Shown here: one piece after another, positions 34,301-42,058 of the stretch
Layout: each line of letters opens with the position of its first letter
Position numbering within the stretch: the stretch's first letter is position 1
Assembly (NCBI GenBank): GCA_903825305.1
Contig: CAIKAC010000017.1
Location: 62,001-126,000 of the forward strand
DNA length: 64,000 nt
Source: an uncultured Actinomycetes bacterium
Lineage (GTDB): Bacteria > Actinomycetota > Acidimicrobiia > Acidimicrobiales > RAAP-2
Direction: 5' to 3'
Translations under genes and position numbers: made by a program
Notes under the pieces: generated by a model
What the model was told of the DNA's origin: nothing
The model's database searches: none
The model's input: only the letters and a program-made list of their open reading frames with translations

Positions 34301-36058
34301 ATGACGGGAATGGGCGGTTCGCTCAGTAGTCAAAATACGGTTGTCACCCAGCACTTCGAGCGTCTCTTGTTCGAGCAATTGCTCATTGCCCTGATTTTGG
34401 TGGCAGCTGCCGGTGCCATCGGGGCGTTGTGGTTTCGCCGCGCCCAACAAGACAACCTCACCGAAGTTGCCGAACCCAGTGGACGCAGACTTCTTCGCAT
34501 TGGATTTGGCATCATCTGGATTATCGATGGTTTGCTGCAGCTCCAGGTGCAAATGCCCATCGGCATGCCGACTCAAGTCGTGGCGCCAACGGCTGCATCA
34601 GCGCCAGGATGGCTCGCGTCCTTGGTGACGAGTGGCGTCGATGCGTGGTTGCGTCACCCCATAACCGCAGCGGTCGCCACGGTGTGGATTCAGGTAGGCA
34701 TCGGTTGCTGGCTTCTGATTGCTCGCAGGGGTCGCTGGTCTCAAGCGGCAGGTGTGGCCGCCGCCGCATGGGGTCTCGGTGTGTGGATCTTTGGCAATAG
34801 CCTCGGCGGCCTCTTCATGGCGCCCATCAGTTGGATGACCGGTGCTCCGGGGGCCGTTGCCTTCTATGTGGTGGCCGGCGTGCTCATTGCCCTGCCTGAC
34901 CGTGTGGTCGCCTCGAAGAGCACGATGACGTGGGTAACGCGAGCCATGGGCGCACTCATCCTGTATTTCGGGATTCTCCAGGCGTGGCCGGGTCGCGGCT
35001 TCTGGTCAGGTGGGACCGCGTCGAGTCCAGGGGCTATTCCGGCCATGGCCCAAAACATGGGCAGTGTCTCTCAGCCTGGCTTTGCCGCGTCCATTCAGCA
35101 CTGGTTCGCGAGCACCACGTTGAGTTATTCCTGGCTCTACAACGCCGTGGTCGTGGTGGTGTTACTTGGTGTTGGTGCGGCCTATTTGTCGCGGCGCCCC
35201 CAATTCTTGCGCCCGGCGTCCTGGGTTTATCTGGCAGCCTGCGTCATCAACTGGGTGCTGGTGCAAGACTTTGGTGTCTTTGGCGGCATGGGAACTGATC
35301 TCAACTCCATGATCCCCTGGGGGCTGTGTGCGCTTGGCATCGCCAAGTTGTCAATAGCGGCCGACGAAGCAGTTGAGGTTCCCGAGGTCACGCTGGATAT
35401 GGCCGCTTCAGAGCGAGCTCGGCTGCGCCAAGTCGGGTCGCTTGCTGCCCTGTTTGTCTTTGCCTTCGGGGCCATCCCCATGTTGTTGCTCCCGATCCTG
35501 CCTGGCGCTACAGCGGATGCTGCCGTTGCCTCGGGAGCCCAGGTGACCCCCCTCGCGGGACCTGCACCTTCATTTACCTTGATGAATCAAAACAATCAGA
35601 CGGTGTCGCTGGCTTCGCTGAAAGGTCGAGCCGTGGTGCTCGGATTCCTCGATCCTGTTTGCACGAACGACTGCCCTGTCGAGGCCCACGAGTTCGAAGC
35701 CGCTGCCGCCGCGTTGCCCGCTTCTACGATCTTCATAGCGGTTGACGTGAACCCGCTCTATCTCTCGACTGCCTCACTTCGAACCTTCATTGCGAATGAA
35801 GGGTTGAGTTCGTTCAAGAATTTTGACTACGTGACTGGAACGATCCCCGAGCTCAACAAAGTGTGGAGTAAATACGGCGTCGACGTACAGATTGCGGCCA
35901 ATGGTTCCATGGTCGCGCACACGGAACCGGTTTACGTCATTGGTCCCAACGGCAACCTTGCTGCTACTTGGGCGGTGCAGACCGGCGCGAATGCATCCAA
36001 CCCCGTTGGTCAGTCGTCAACTTCCATTCTGATTTCTCAGGTGAAGGCGGCTTCGTGA
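34301..36058 (+). CDS. Polytopic membrane protein fused to a SCO-type copper chaperone domain
   Basis: The 585-aa product has about ten hydrophobic segments (residues about 20-400), then an extracytoplasmic thioredoxin-fold SCO1/SenC-like domain (about 425-580). SCO signatures are LDPVCTNDCP with Cys454 and Cys458 (C-x3-C) and the downstream copper His540 in VAHTEPVYVIGPNG. SCO proteins deliver Cu to the CuA site of oxidase subunit II. An AGCGGAGG site precedes the ATG. Context (CtaG, coxB-A-C) fits oxidase assembly. The fused transmembrane part is not recognised; a DoxX-like origin is a guess. Confidence 0.85.
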   Translation: MTGMGGSLSSQNTVVTQHFERLLFEQLLIALILVAAAGAIGALWFRRAQQDNLTEVAEPSGRRLLRIGFGIIWIIDGLLQLQVQMPIGMPTQVVAPTAASAPGWLASLVTSGVDAWLRHPITAAVATVWIQVGIGCWLLIARRGRWSQAAGVAAAAWGLGVWIFGNSLGGLFMAPISWMTGAPGAVAFYVVAGVLIALPDRVVASKSTMTWVTRAMGALILYFGILQAWPGRGFWSGGTASSPGAIPAMAQNMGSVSQPGFAASIQHWFASTTLSYSWLYNAVVVVVLLGVGAAYLSRRPQFLRPASWVYLAACVINWVLVQDFGVFGGMGTDLNSMIPWGLCALGIAKLSIAADEAVEVPEVTLDMAASERARLRQVGSLAALFVFAFGAIPMLLLPILPGATADAAVASGAQVTPLAGPAPSFTLMNQNNQTVSLASLKGRAVVLGFLDPVCTNDCPVEAHEFEAAAAALPASTIFIAVDVNPLYLSTASLRTFIANEGLSSFKNFDYVTGTIPELNKVWSKYGVDVQIAANGSMVAHTEPVYVIGPNGNLAATWAVQTGANASNPVGQSSTSILISQVKAAS

Positions 36059-37194
36059 AGACAGCACTGAGTCTCGCCGCACTTGGCGTTGGGGCGGCCT
36101 TGTCCCTTTCTGCCTGTGCGCAAACATCATCCATGAATGCGATGCCCTCGATGAATTTGGCCTTGGGGCCATCGCTGAACGCAGGAATCGTTGATGGGAC
36201 TACGTCGGAAGTTGTGGTGCCCATGGGTCACCTCAATGATCCGTTCAATACCTTCTACGAAACCTTTACGTCGAACAATGGCTCGACGTGGTCGCTGTCG
36301 ACCCCTAAAGGATCATCGACCAACGGGGGCATCGTCATTGCTTCACCCGCCCACGGCGCTTCGGCGATTCGATCCTTTGACAACTCTCACGTCAGTGCAC
36401 TGACGCCACTCTCGATGGGTACCCAAGTCCTGTCTGGCGGAGTGATCATCCCTGCCATAGCTCAATCGCCGAGCGCCCTGAGCGTGCAGGGAGGAGCGAG
36501 CTACTGGGTGACCAAGCAGGGGAGCGTGGAGATGAGTACGTCTCTCTCGGCTACGCCGATCACCCTTGCCACCGCAGCCTCGTTGAACCATGCGCCCGGG
36601 GGAGCAGCCTGTGGGGTGGCGACGATCAATTCGGTCGCTATAAATGCGTCTGGTGAACTCGCGGTTGGTGTTCGCTGTTCACGCGGTGGCACGTCGGCCA
36701 TAGTAACGCGAGCGACGACTGCTTCATCATGGAACGTGGCGAAGCTGCCAAGCATGGCTGCAGATGCAACGATGCGGCTCGACGCGACAGCCACAGGATT
36801 TATCGCCCTCGTGAGAACCGGTGGTGCTGCACCCTCATTGCGTGCGGTTGCCATCCATGGAAATGACGCGACAGTGAGCCCCAGTGTGGGATTGATGTAT
36901 GGCCTGCTCCGGGCAAGTGTGCCCGATGGACACGGCGGCTACGAAGTGTTGATTGCTACGAGTAAGGGATGTTCTGTGGTTGACCTTGCCCCGGGACAGT
37001 CAGCAACTTCCATTGGCGTGGCATTGCCAGCAAATGCTCAGTCCATTGCCCGAACGTCGATTCACGGCGCGGACGTGCTCGAAGTCGTGGAGGTCTCGGG
37101 AGGAAAGGCATCCTTTGCGGTGCTTGGCACCAAGGGGGCGTGGCGAGCAATTCAAAGCATCAAGGTTGCCATTCCCTACGGCTCCGCAGCGTGA
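36055..37194 (+). CDS. Predicted lipoprotein of the oxidase module
   Basis: The 379-aa product starts at GTG 36055, overlapping the SCO-fusion stop (GTGA). The signal peptide TALSLAALGVGAALSLSAC has a lipobox LSAC. The mature part is rich in Ser, Thr, Ala and Gly, with repeated beta-strand-like units (NGSTWSLSTPKGSS, GGAACGVATINSVAINASGELAVGVRC), suggesting a beta-propeller or sheet protein outside the membrane. No known domain is recognised. Co-transcription suggests an accessory role in copper or electron transfer. Confidence 0.75.
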   Translation: MKTALSLAALGVGAALSLSACAQTSSMNAMPSMNLALGPSLNAGIVDGTTSEVVVPMGHLNDPFNTFYETFTSNNGSTWSLSTPKGSSTNGGIVIASPAHGASAIRSFDNSHVSALTPLSMGTQVLSGGVIIPAIAQSPSALSVQGGASYWVTKQGSVEMSTSLSATPITLATAASLNHAPGGAACGVATINSVAINASGELAVGVRCSRGGTSAIVTRATTASSWNVAKLPSMAADATMRLDATATGFIALVRTGGAAPSLRAVAIHGNDATVSPSVGLMYGLLRASVPDGHGGYEVLIATSKGCSVVDLAPGQSATSIGVALPANAQSIARTSIHGADVLEVVEVSGGKASFAVLGTKGAWRAIQSIKVAIPYGSAA

Positions 37195-37236
37195 GTTGTT
37201 TGCCAAAGGTAGTCATGTCGTGCTGAGGTGGCACCC

Positions 37237-38106
37237 ATGGATTGGATGAGCCAGACCTGGAGTGTCAGCCCTCTCTGGATTCCCGTTGTCTTGTTGATAG
37301 CGATTGAAGAGTTTGGTTTGGCGCACATGCGCTCGCGCATGAATGCCAAGCGATTTGCTTCCTGGCGACGCCGAGGCTTTGGCTATGACCTTGCTCTTGG
37401 TGCAGTGGCTTTGGTCGACTCGAGCCCGGCTATGGGCTTCTCCATGGACCATCTCACCGCGCACATGATGATCCACATCATGGAGATGTTTTACATTCCC
37501 TGCCTGCTCGTCGTATGTGCTCCTGGTCTGCCCGCGATGTTCGCGTTGCCCGTGAATGTGAGGCGCCGAGCTCTCAGGTGGTGGTATCTCGGAGCTGGGT
37601 CCATCATCCGCAACAGCATCGGCAAGATGGTGACTGCTCCGCTCTTTGCCATCGTGGCTTTCAACGCCCTTATGGTGGCGTGGCACATTCCTCGTCTGTT
37701 TAACTACGTCATGTGGCACCCCGCGGTGCACACCTGGCTCATGGGTCCGAGCTTCGTGATCGCCGGGTACTTGTTCTGGCGAGTGATTCTGGGCTCAGGC
37801 CCTTGGGGGCCCCGGGGCTCAACGAGGATGCAGCTCCTAGAGGTTGCCGTAACCGCCTTCGAAATGGTGATCCTCGCCATGGCCCTGTCGATCTTTAGCC
37901 ACGGTCCGTGGTATTCGATGAATATCGCCATGCTCGGACCCAGCGCAGCGCTGAAAGATCAGCAGCTCGCCGCTGGGATCTTGTGGATCTGCGGGGATCT
38001 CTGGGTCATCCCAACGCTCTATGTAATCATTCGTCGACTGATTTCGAGTACCGGAGGCGTGAGTGACGCTTTTGAAAAATTCCTCGGTCGCGAAGAAGTC
38101 GCTTAG
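37237..38106 (+). CDS. CtaG-type cytochrome c oxidase assembly membrane protein (caa3_CtaG family)
   Basis: The product is about 289 aa from ATG 37237; GTG 37228 is an alternative. Seven hydrophobic segments carry the His/Met-rich motif HLTAHMMIHIMEMFYIP (about 74-90) of the Bacillus-type CtaG family (PF09678), which binds copper for the oxidase. Further His residues lie in VAWHIPRLFNYVMWHPAVHTW. It is unrelated to the Cox11-type CtaG of proteobacteria. Its stop shares TTAG (38103-38106) with the opposite-strand small gene. Confidence 0.88.
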   Translation: MDWMSQTWSVSPLWIPVVLLIAIEEFGLAHMRSRMNAKRFASWRRRGFGYDLALGAVALVDSSPAMGFSMDHLTAHMMIHIMEMFYIPCLLVVCAPGLPAMFALPVNVRRRALRWWYLGAGSIIRNSIGKMVTAPLFAIVAFNALMVAWHIPRLFNYVMWHPAVHTWLMGPSFVIAGYLFWRVILGSGPWGPRGSTRMQLLEVAVTAFEMVILAMALSIFSHGPWYSMNIAMLGPSAALKDQQLAAGILWICGDLWVIPTLYVIIRRLISSTGGVSDAFEKFLGREEVA

Positions 38107-38447
38107 TCCTCAGATTGCGCGTCAGATTCCGCAAGTTGTTCTAAATAGGCATTCCACGCGTCGAGTTTGACTTGGTCGGCAGCACTGGCAGCCTCTTGCC
38201 GGGGAGTGGCCGGCTTGGCGGCTTTGGGGGCGTCATCTTCGTGGAGAAGTTTCCACCACATATAGATCGCAAAACACTCAAAAATCGGCCATTCGAAAAC
38301 ATATGCCCACGAAAGGGCGTTGCCGCCAAGTGCACGGGAAAGCTCAAACACGAAGGCCGGGACGCACAGCACGGTGGCGAGCGCGAGACCCAGGTGAACT
38401 TTGAGTCGACCAGTTCCCGGTGTTGGCGGCGAAGGAGGAGTGCTCAC
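38103..38447 (-). CDS. Small membrane protein opposite to the oxidase genes
   Basis: The 114-aa product from GTG 38447 (ATG 38456 is an alternative) has two hydrophobic segments (about 18-36 and 45-62, VHLGLALATVLCVPAFVFELSR and AYVFEWPIFECFAIYMWW in parts) and a charged Ala-rich tail. No family is recognised. A role as an accessory oxidase subunit is possible but rests only on location. Confidence 0.65.
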   Translation of the reverse strand: MSTPPSPPTPGTGRLKVHLGLALATVLCVPAFVFELSRALGGNALSWAYVFEWPIFECFAIYMWWKLLHEDDAPKAAKPATPRQEAASAADQVKLDAWNAYLEQLAESDAQSED

Positions 38448-38454
38448 CACCTGC

Positions 38455-38460
38455 ATCGTA
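38455..38460 (-). promoter_or_regulatory. Candidate -10 box (TACGAT) for the 38447 gene
   Basis: On the minus strand TACGAT is followed by 7 nt and GTG 38447; it also covers the alternative ATG at 38456, which favours the GTG. Confidence 0.4.
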
Positions 38461-38474
38461 GTTGTCTAGGTATC

Positions 38475-38524
38475 AATTGAAATGCTTGACGCCTGCATGA
38501 TCAGCCTGCGATAGTGTTTCAATT
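38475..38524 (+). promoter_or_regulatory. cox promoter (TTGACG-N18-GATAGT) flanked by inverted repeats
   Basis: TTGACG at 38486-38491 and GATAGT at 38510-38515 form a sigma-70-type promoter with an 18-bp spacer. AATTGAAA (38475-38482) and TTTCAATT (38517-38524) are perfect inverted repeats outside the two boxes. GCCTGC occurs twice in the spacer (38491-38496, 38504-38509). An operator for a repressor or a DNA loop is plausible. A leader of about 65 nt with AAAGGGGG leads to the next gene. Confidence 0.6.
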
Positions 38525-38586
38525 CCGTAAAGTTTTAATAACATTGCAGTAAGAATAAAGACAGACGACCAAGAAAGGGGGAACGG

Positions 38587-39306
38587 ATGAAGCGAATCGT
38601 ATGGGGACTTATTTCTCTGGTTATTGCAGTTGTGGCTGTAGGTCTGGTGATCTTCGGATTCTCCAAGCAGCAATACCAAGCTCCGACGGGAACCGTGGCG
38701 GCCAAATCAGTCGGCACGATCCAATACCAGGGCATGACCCGCGACCACGTGGTGCTGACCTTTGGCACCTATCCGGACTCACAAGGCAAGTACGGCACGA
38801 TGCTCGCAGCTGAGGGCGCAGCGAGCACCCCCGGTGGCAACGTGCACCCTGGTGGTAACCCAAGCTGGCCGGCCTATGCGCCGAGCAACCAGTTCTCGGT
38901 CCCAGCTGGCGCGTATGTCACGGTTGTCTGGCACCAATACGACTCAGGTGGCGCGGTCAACGACCCCTACTTCGCTCAGGTGCACGGCACCATCGGCGGG
39001 ACTGAGACCGTAAATGGCAAGACAATAACTGGCGTTGATGCCAACAACATGGCCCACACCTTCACGGTGCGCCCGGCTCCGGGTACGGCCTCAGGATTCT
39101 TCCTGAGTGTGCCCTCGCCAGTGTCGTCACTTGGCAACAATGCCGCCAATAACGCTGGCGGGCAGACGGTCACCTTCAGCTTCATTGCTGGAGCCAAGGG
39201 TCTCTACGCTTGGAACTGCGAGTATCCATGCGGACTCGGAATCGGAGGATTTGGTGCAGTGATGGGAAGCTACGGATACATGTCGGGGTACCTCCATGTC
39301 GTCTAA
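38587..39306 (+). CDS. Membrane-anchored cupredoxin-like protein of the oxidase operon
   Basis: The 239-aa product has one N-terminal transmembrane anchor (about 4-25) and an exported domain. The segment NNMAHTFTVRPAPG and the C-terminal WNCEYPCGLGIGGFGAVMG...GYMSGYL resemble cupredoxin copper sites (one His, Cys pair, Met). The CuA His expected three residues after the second Cys is absent, so a type-1-like or altered copper site is more likely than CuA. It could be an electron donor to the oxidase. A AAAGGGGG ribosome binding site precedes ATG 38587. Confidence 0.65.
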   Translation: MKRIVWGLISLVIAVVAVGLVIFGFSKQQYQAPTGTVAAKSVGTIQYQGMTRDHVVLTFGTYPDSQGKYGTMLAAEGAASTPGGNVHPGGNPSWPAYAPSNQFSVPAGAYVTVVWHQYDSGGAVNDPYFAQVHGTIGGTETVNGKTITGVDANNMAHTFTVRPAPGTASGFFLSVPSPVSSLGNNAANNAGGQTVTFSFIAGAKGLYAWNCEYPCGLGIGGFGAVMGSYGYMSGYLHVV

Positions 39307-40126
39307 CCACGAAGACATCAAGCGCGAGCAAATCGCAGAAGCTGTTGAAGGCTGGACGCACGGGGGCCCTCTCTACCGTCGTCCCGCATTCCGCATCATG
39401 ATCTTGGTAGTGCTGTTCTCTGCCTTTGGTATTTGGGCAGCAGCCTTCTTTACCGACAAGATCATGCCGTCGATTCTTTCGACCCAGATGGGTTCTGTTC
39501 ACGACACCGTGATTTTATTCACGGTGCTGGCAGCGCCCGTTTCAGCACTCGTCTACGCCATTGCCGCTTACAGCGTGTATAAGTGGCGCCGCACGGGTGG
39601 AGACGAACCGCCGCCCGACGGTCCGCCCATCCGCGAGAACACCTTGGTGACCAGCTTGTGGCTGGGCATGTCGGTGATCTTGGTCGTAGTGCTGTTGGTC
39701 TGGGGTATGACGGCATTGTCGTCAGAAAACCAGGGTCAGCTCAAGCCAGTGACCGTGGACGTCTACGGCCAGCAGTGGCTGTGGACCTTTAAGTACCCCG
39801 GAACTGGTGTCGAATCGAACCAGTTGGTCGTACCAACGGGTCGTCAAATCCGTTTCGTGATTACGAGTTATGACGTAACCCACGGCTTCTGGCCAAACTC
39901 ACTTGGCGTCCAAGTTGACGCCAACCCTGGATTTAACACTTACATCACGGCAGACCCCACCAAGACCGGTCAGTTCGCCGTTCGCTGTTCGCAGCTATGT
40001 GGCCTGTATCACGCCTACATGGATGCCAACGGCAAGGTCGTTACTCCAGCGCAATTCTCGGCTTGGCTCATCAGCCAGGGCGCTTCATCATCGGCGGCCA
40101 ACGCATACGCGTTGGGCGGAAAGTAA
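39296..40126 (+). CDS. coxB: Cytochrome c oxidase subunit II
   Basis: The 276-aa product has hydrophobic segments near 33-52, 70-95 and 117-138 and a CuA domain outside. CuA ligands are His196 (DVTHGFWP), Cys231, Cys235, His239 and Met242 in CSQLCGLYHAYM. The usual CSELC Glu, which contributes to CuA by its backbone and to the Mg site, is Gln here. The aromatic electron-entry patch is GQQWLWTFKYP. No fused cytochrome c domain. The start overlaps the cupredoxin-like gene by 11 nt. Confidence 0.95.
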   Translation: MSSNHEDIKREQIAEAVEGWTHGGPLYRRPAFRIMILVVLFSAFGIWAAAFFTDKIMPSILSTQMGSVHDTVILFTVLAAPVSALVYAIAAYSVYKWRRTGGDEPPPDGPPIRENTLVTSLWLGMSVILVVVLLVWGMTALSSENQGQLKPVTVDVYGQQWLWTFKYPGTGVESNQLVVPTGRQIRFVITSYDVTHGFWPNSLGVQVDANPGFNTYITADPTKTGQFAVRCSQLCGLYHAYMDANGKVVTPAQFSAWLISQGASSSAANAYALGGK

Positions 40127-40138
40127 GAAGGGGTCATC

Positions 40139-42058
40139 GTGAGTACAACTGCACTCCTAGAAGACACCAAGCTTGGTCCGAAGGCAGGTGGCCTGTACCG
40201 GCACCAAAACTTCCTGACCGGCATCATCACGGGCGGGCTGGCCATGCTTGTCGGCTGGCTCATAGCTCACTACACCTTGCAGAGCAACGCCAACTGGGGC
40301 TCGGACATGGTCGTTACCGTGACGATGGCGGCCTGGGTCGTGGGCTTCATGGCGGGTATCGGCGCGTTCAACGCCGTGTTCCGCTGGATGATTGGCCACG
40401 ACCAAGACCATGAAGATGAGCTTTACGCAGCAGGCGTCAGTCAAGGCTGGAAGCGCTACTTCAAGTTCTGCACCGACCACAAGGTGGTAGGTACGCAGTA
40501 CCTGGTCCTCGTAATGACCTTGTTTGCTGTTGGTGGCACCTTGGCCATGATCATCCGTACGCAGTTGATCTCGCCCAACAACCACTTGATCTCGCCGCAA
40601 ACCTATAACGCAGTGATCTCGATTCACGGCATGATCATGATCATCGCCACCATCATCATGGTGTCGGGTCCTTGGGCAAACTTCATCCTGCCGATTCAGG
40701 TTGGCGCGAAAGACATGGCCTTCCCACGACTCAATGCTTTGAGTCTGTGGCTGGTTGTCGCTGCGGTTCCGCCGATTCTGATCAGCCTCTTCATTGGTGG
40801 CGTTGACTCGGGTTGGACGACGTACGCGCCTCTTTCGGTGCAGTCGCCTCCAGGCCAAGATGCTTTCTCCATCACCATCATCACCTTCGTGGTGTCGGTG
40901 ACGGTGGCTGGTATCAACACCATTACGACGACGCTGACCATGCGAGCCAAGGGAATGACCATGGGTCGTCTCCCGATTTTCGTATGGGGATCCATCGTCT
41001 CCGCCGGTCTTGGCCTTTACGCCATGCCTGCATTCTTGGCAGCTCAGTCCATGTTGTTGACCGACCGCGTGGTTGGCACCAGCTTCTTTGCACCAGCCCA
41101 AGGTGGCGCCGGTTGGCTCTATGAAAACATCTTCTGGATCATGGGACACCCTGAGGTGTACGTGATCTTGATCCCAGGTGTCGCCGCCGCCATGGATGTT
41201 GCCTCGACCTTCTCTCGGAAGCCTGTCTTTGGTTACAAGATCGGTATCGGTGCTTTCTTCGGTCTTGCGGTGTTGGCCATCATGGTGTGGGCTCACCACA
41301 TGTTTACGACGGGCTGGGCACCAAACTTGGCTGACCCGTGGATGCTCACCACTGAGTTGATCTCTATCCCGACCGGAATTTTCTTCTTGGTAATCATTGG
41401 AACGCTGTGGCGAGGATCCATCTGGACTCGCTTGCCGATGTACTGGGTCTATCTGTTCCTGTGGAACTTCATCATCGGTGGTGTGACTGGTATCTACCTG
41501 TCAGACGTCCCCGCAGACCAGTACTTCCACGGCGACATGTTCGTGACTGCCCACTTCCACTACACCTTGTTGGGTGGTGCGATGATTGGCGCCACTGCAG
41601 CTCTGTGTTACTGGTTCCCCAAGATGAGTGGTCGTATGCTCAACGAGCGCATCGGAAAGACCGCATTCTGGGTTGTCGCCATCTTCTTCCAGGTCACGTA
41701 CTTCGGTATGTTCTGGGAAGGTTTCCAAGGCATGCCCCGTCGAATTGCGGCCTACGCACCGTATTTCCACACGGCAAACGTGATTGCCACGGTTGGCGCG
41801 TACGGTCTGTTCCTCGGGTGGGTGATCTTGCTCTACGCCTTGATCCACTCGTGGATGAACGGCAAGGTTGCGCCTTCGAACCCCTGGCACGCCAAGTCGC
41901 TTGAGTGGCACATTTCGTCGCCGCCGCCCTTGGAGAACTTCTTGGTAGACCCAATTGTCACCTCTGACCCCTACACCTACGGTGAGGATGAAGCGGCGAC
42001 GCCAGCTAAGAACCCAACCCCGGCAACTGTCGGCTCGAGCGAGGAGGGGGCTCACTGA
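40139..42058 (+). CDS. coxA: Cytochrome c oxidase subunit I (A-type)
   Basis: The 639-aa heme-copper core has two extra N-terminal membrane segments (about 27-46, 57-80) before the canonical core begins at DHKVVGTQYL (113). Heme ligands His163 and His474 and heme a3 His472, and CuB ligands His337, His386 and His387, are in place, with GHPEVY giving Glu339 and the His-linked Tyr341. D-channel Asn181, Asp192 and Asn199 are present. The K-channel Lys in IPTGIK is Phe415 (IPTGIFF). GTG 40139 follows AAGAAGGGG. Confidence 0.97.
   Translation: MSTTALLEDTKLGPKAGGLYRHQNFLTGIITGGLAMLVGWLIAHYTLQSNANWGSDMVVTVTMAAWVVGFMAGIGAFNAVFRWMIGHDQDHEDELYAAGVSQGWKRYFKFCTDHKVVGTQYLVLVMTLFAVGGTLAMIIRTQLISPNNHLISPQTYNAVISIHGMIMIIATIIMVSGPWANFILPIQVGAKDMAFPRLNALSLWLVVAAVPPILISLFIGGVDSGWTTYAPLSVQSPPGQDAFSITIITFVVSVTVAGINTITTTLTMRAKGMTMGRLPIFVWGSIVSAGLGLYAMPAFLAAQSMLLTDRVVGTSFFAPAQGGAGWLYENIFWIMGHPEVYVILIPGVAAAMDVASTFSRKPVFGYKIGIGAFFGLAVLAIMVWAHHMFTTGWAPNLADPWMLTTELISIPTGIFFLVIIGTLWRGSIWTRLPMYWVYLFLWNFIIGGVTGIYLSDVPADQYFHGDMFVTAHFHYTLLGGAMIGATAALCYWFPKMSGRMLNERIGKTAFWVVAIFFQVTYFGMFWEGFQGMPRRIAAYAPYFHTANVIATVGAYGLFLGWVILLYALIHSWMNGKVAPSNPWHAKSLEWHISSPPPLENFLVDPIVTSDPYTYGEDEAATPAKNPTPATVGSSEEGAH

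Noticed and set aside
40157-41299. 380-codon open frame antisense to coxA
   Set aside because: It mirrors the codon pattern of coxA, is full of His/Arg low-complexity stretches, and shows no domain or ribosome binding site. The coxA frame is unambiguous.
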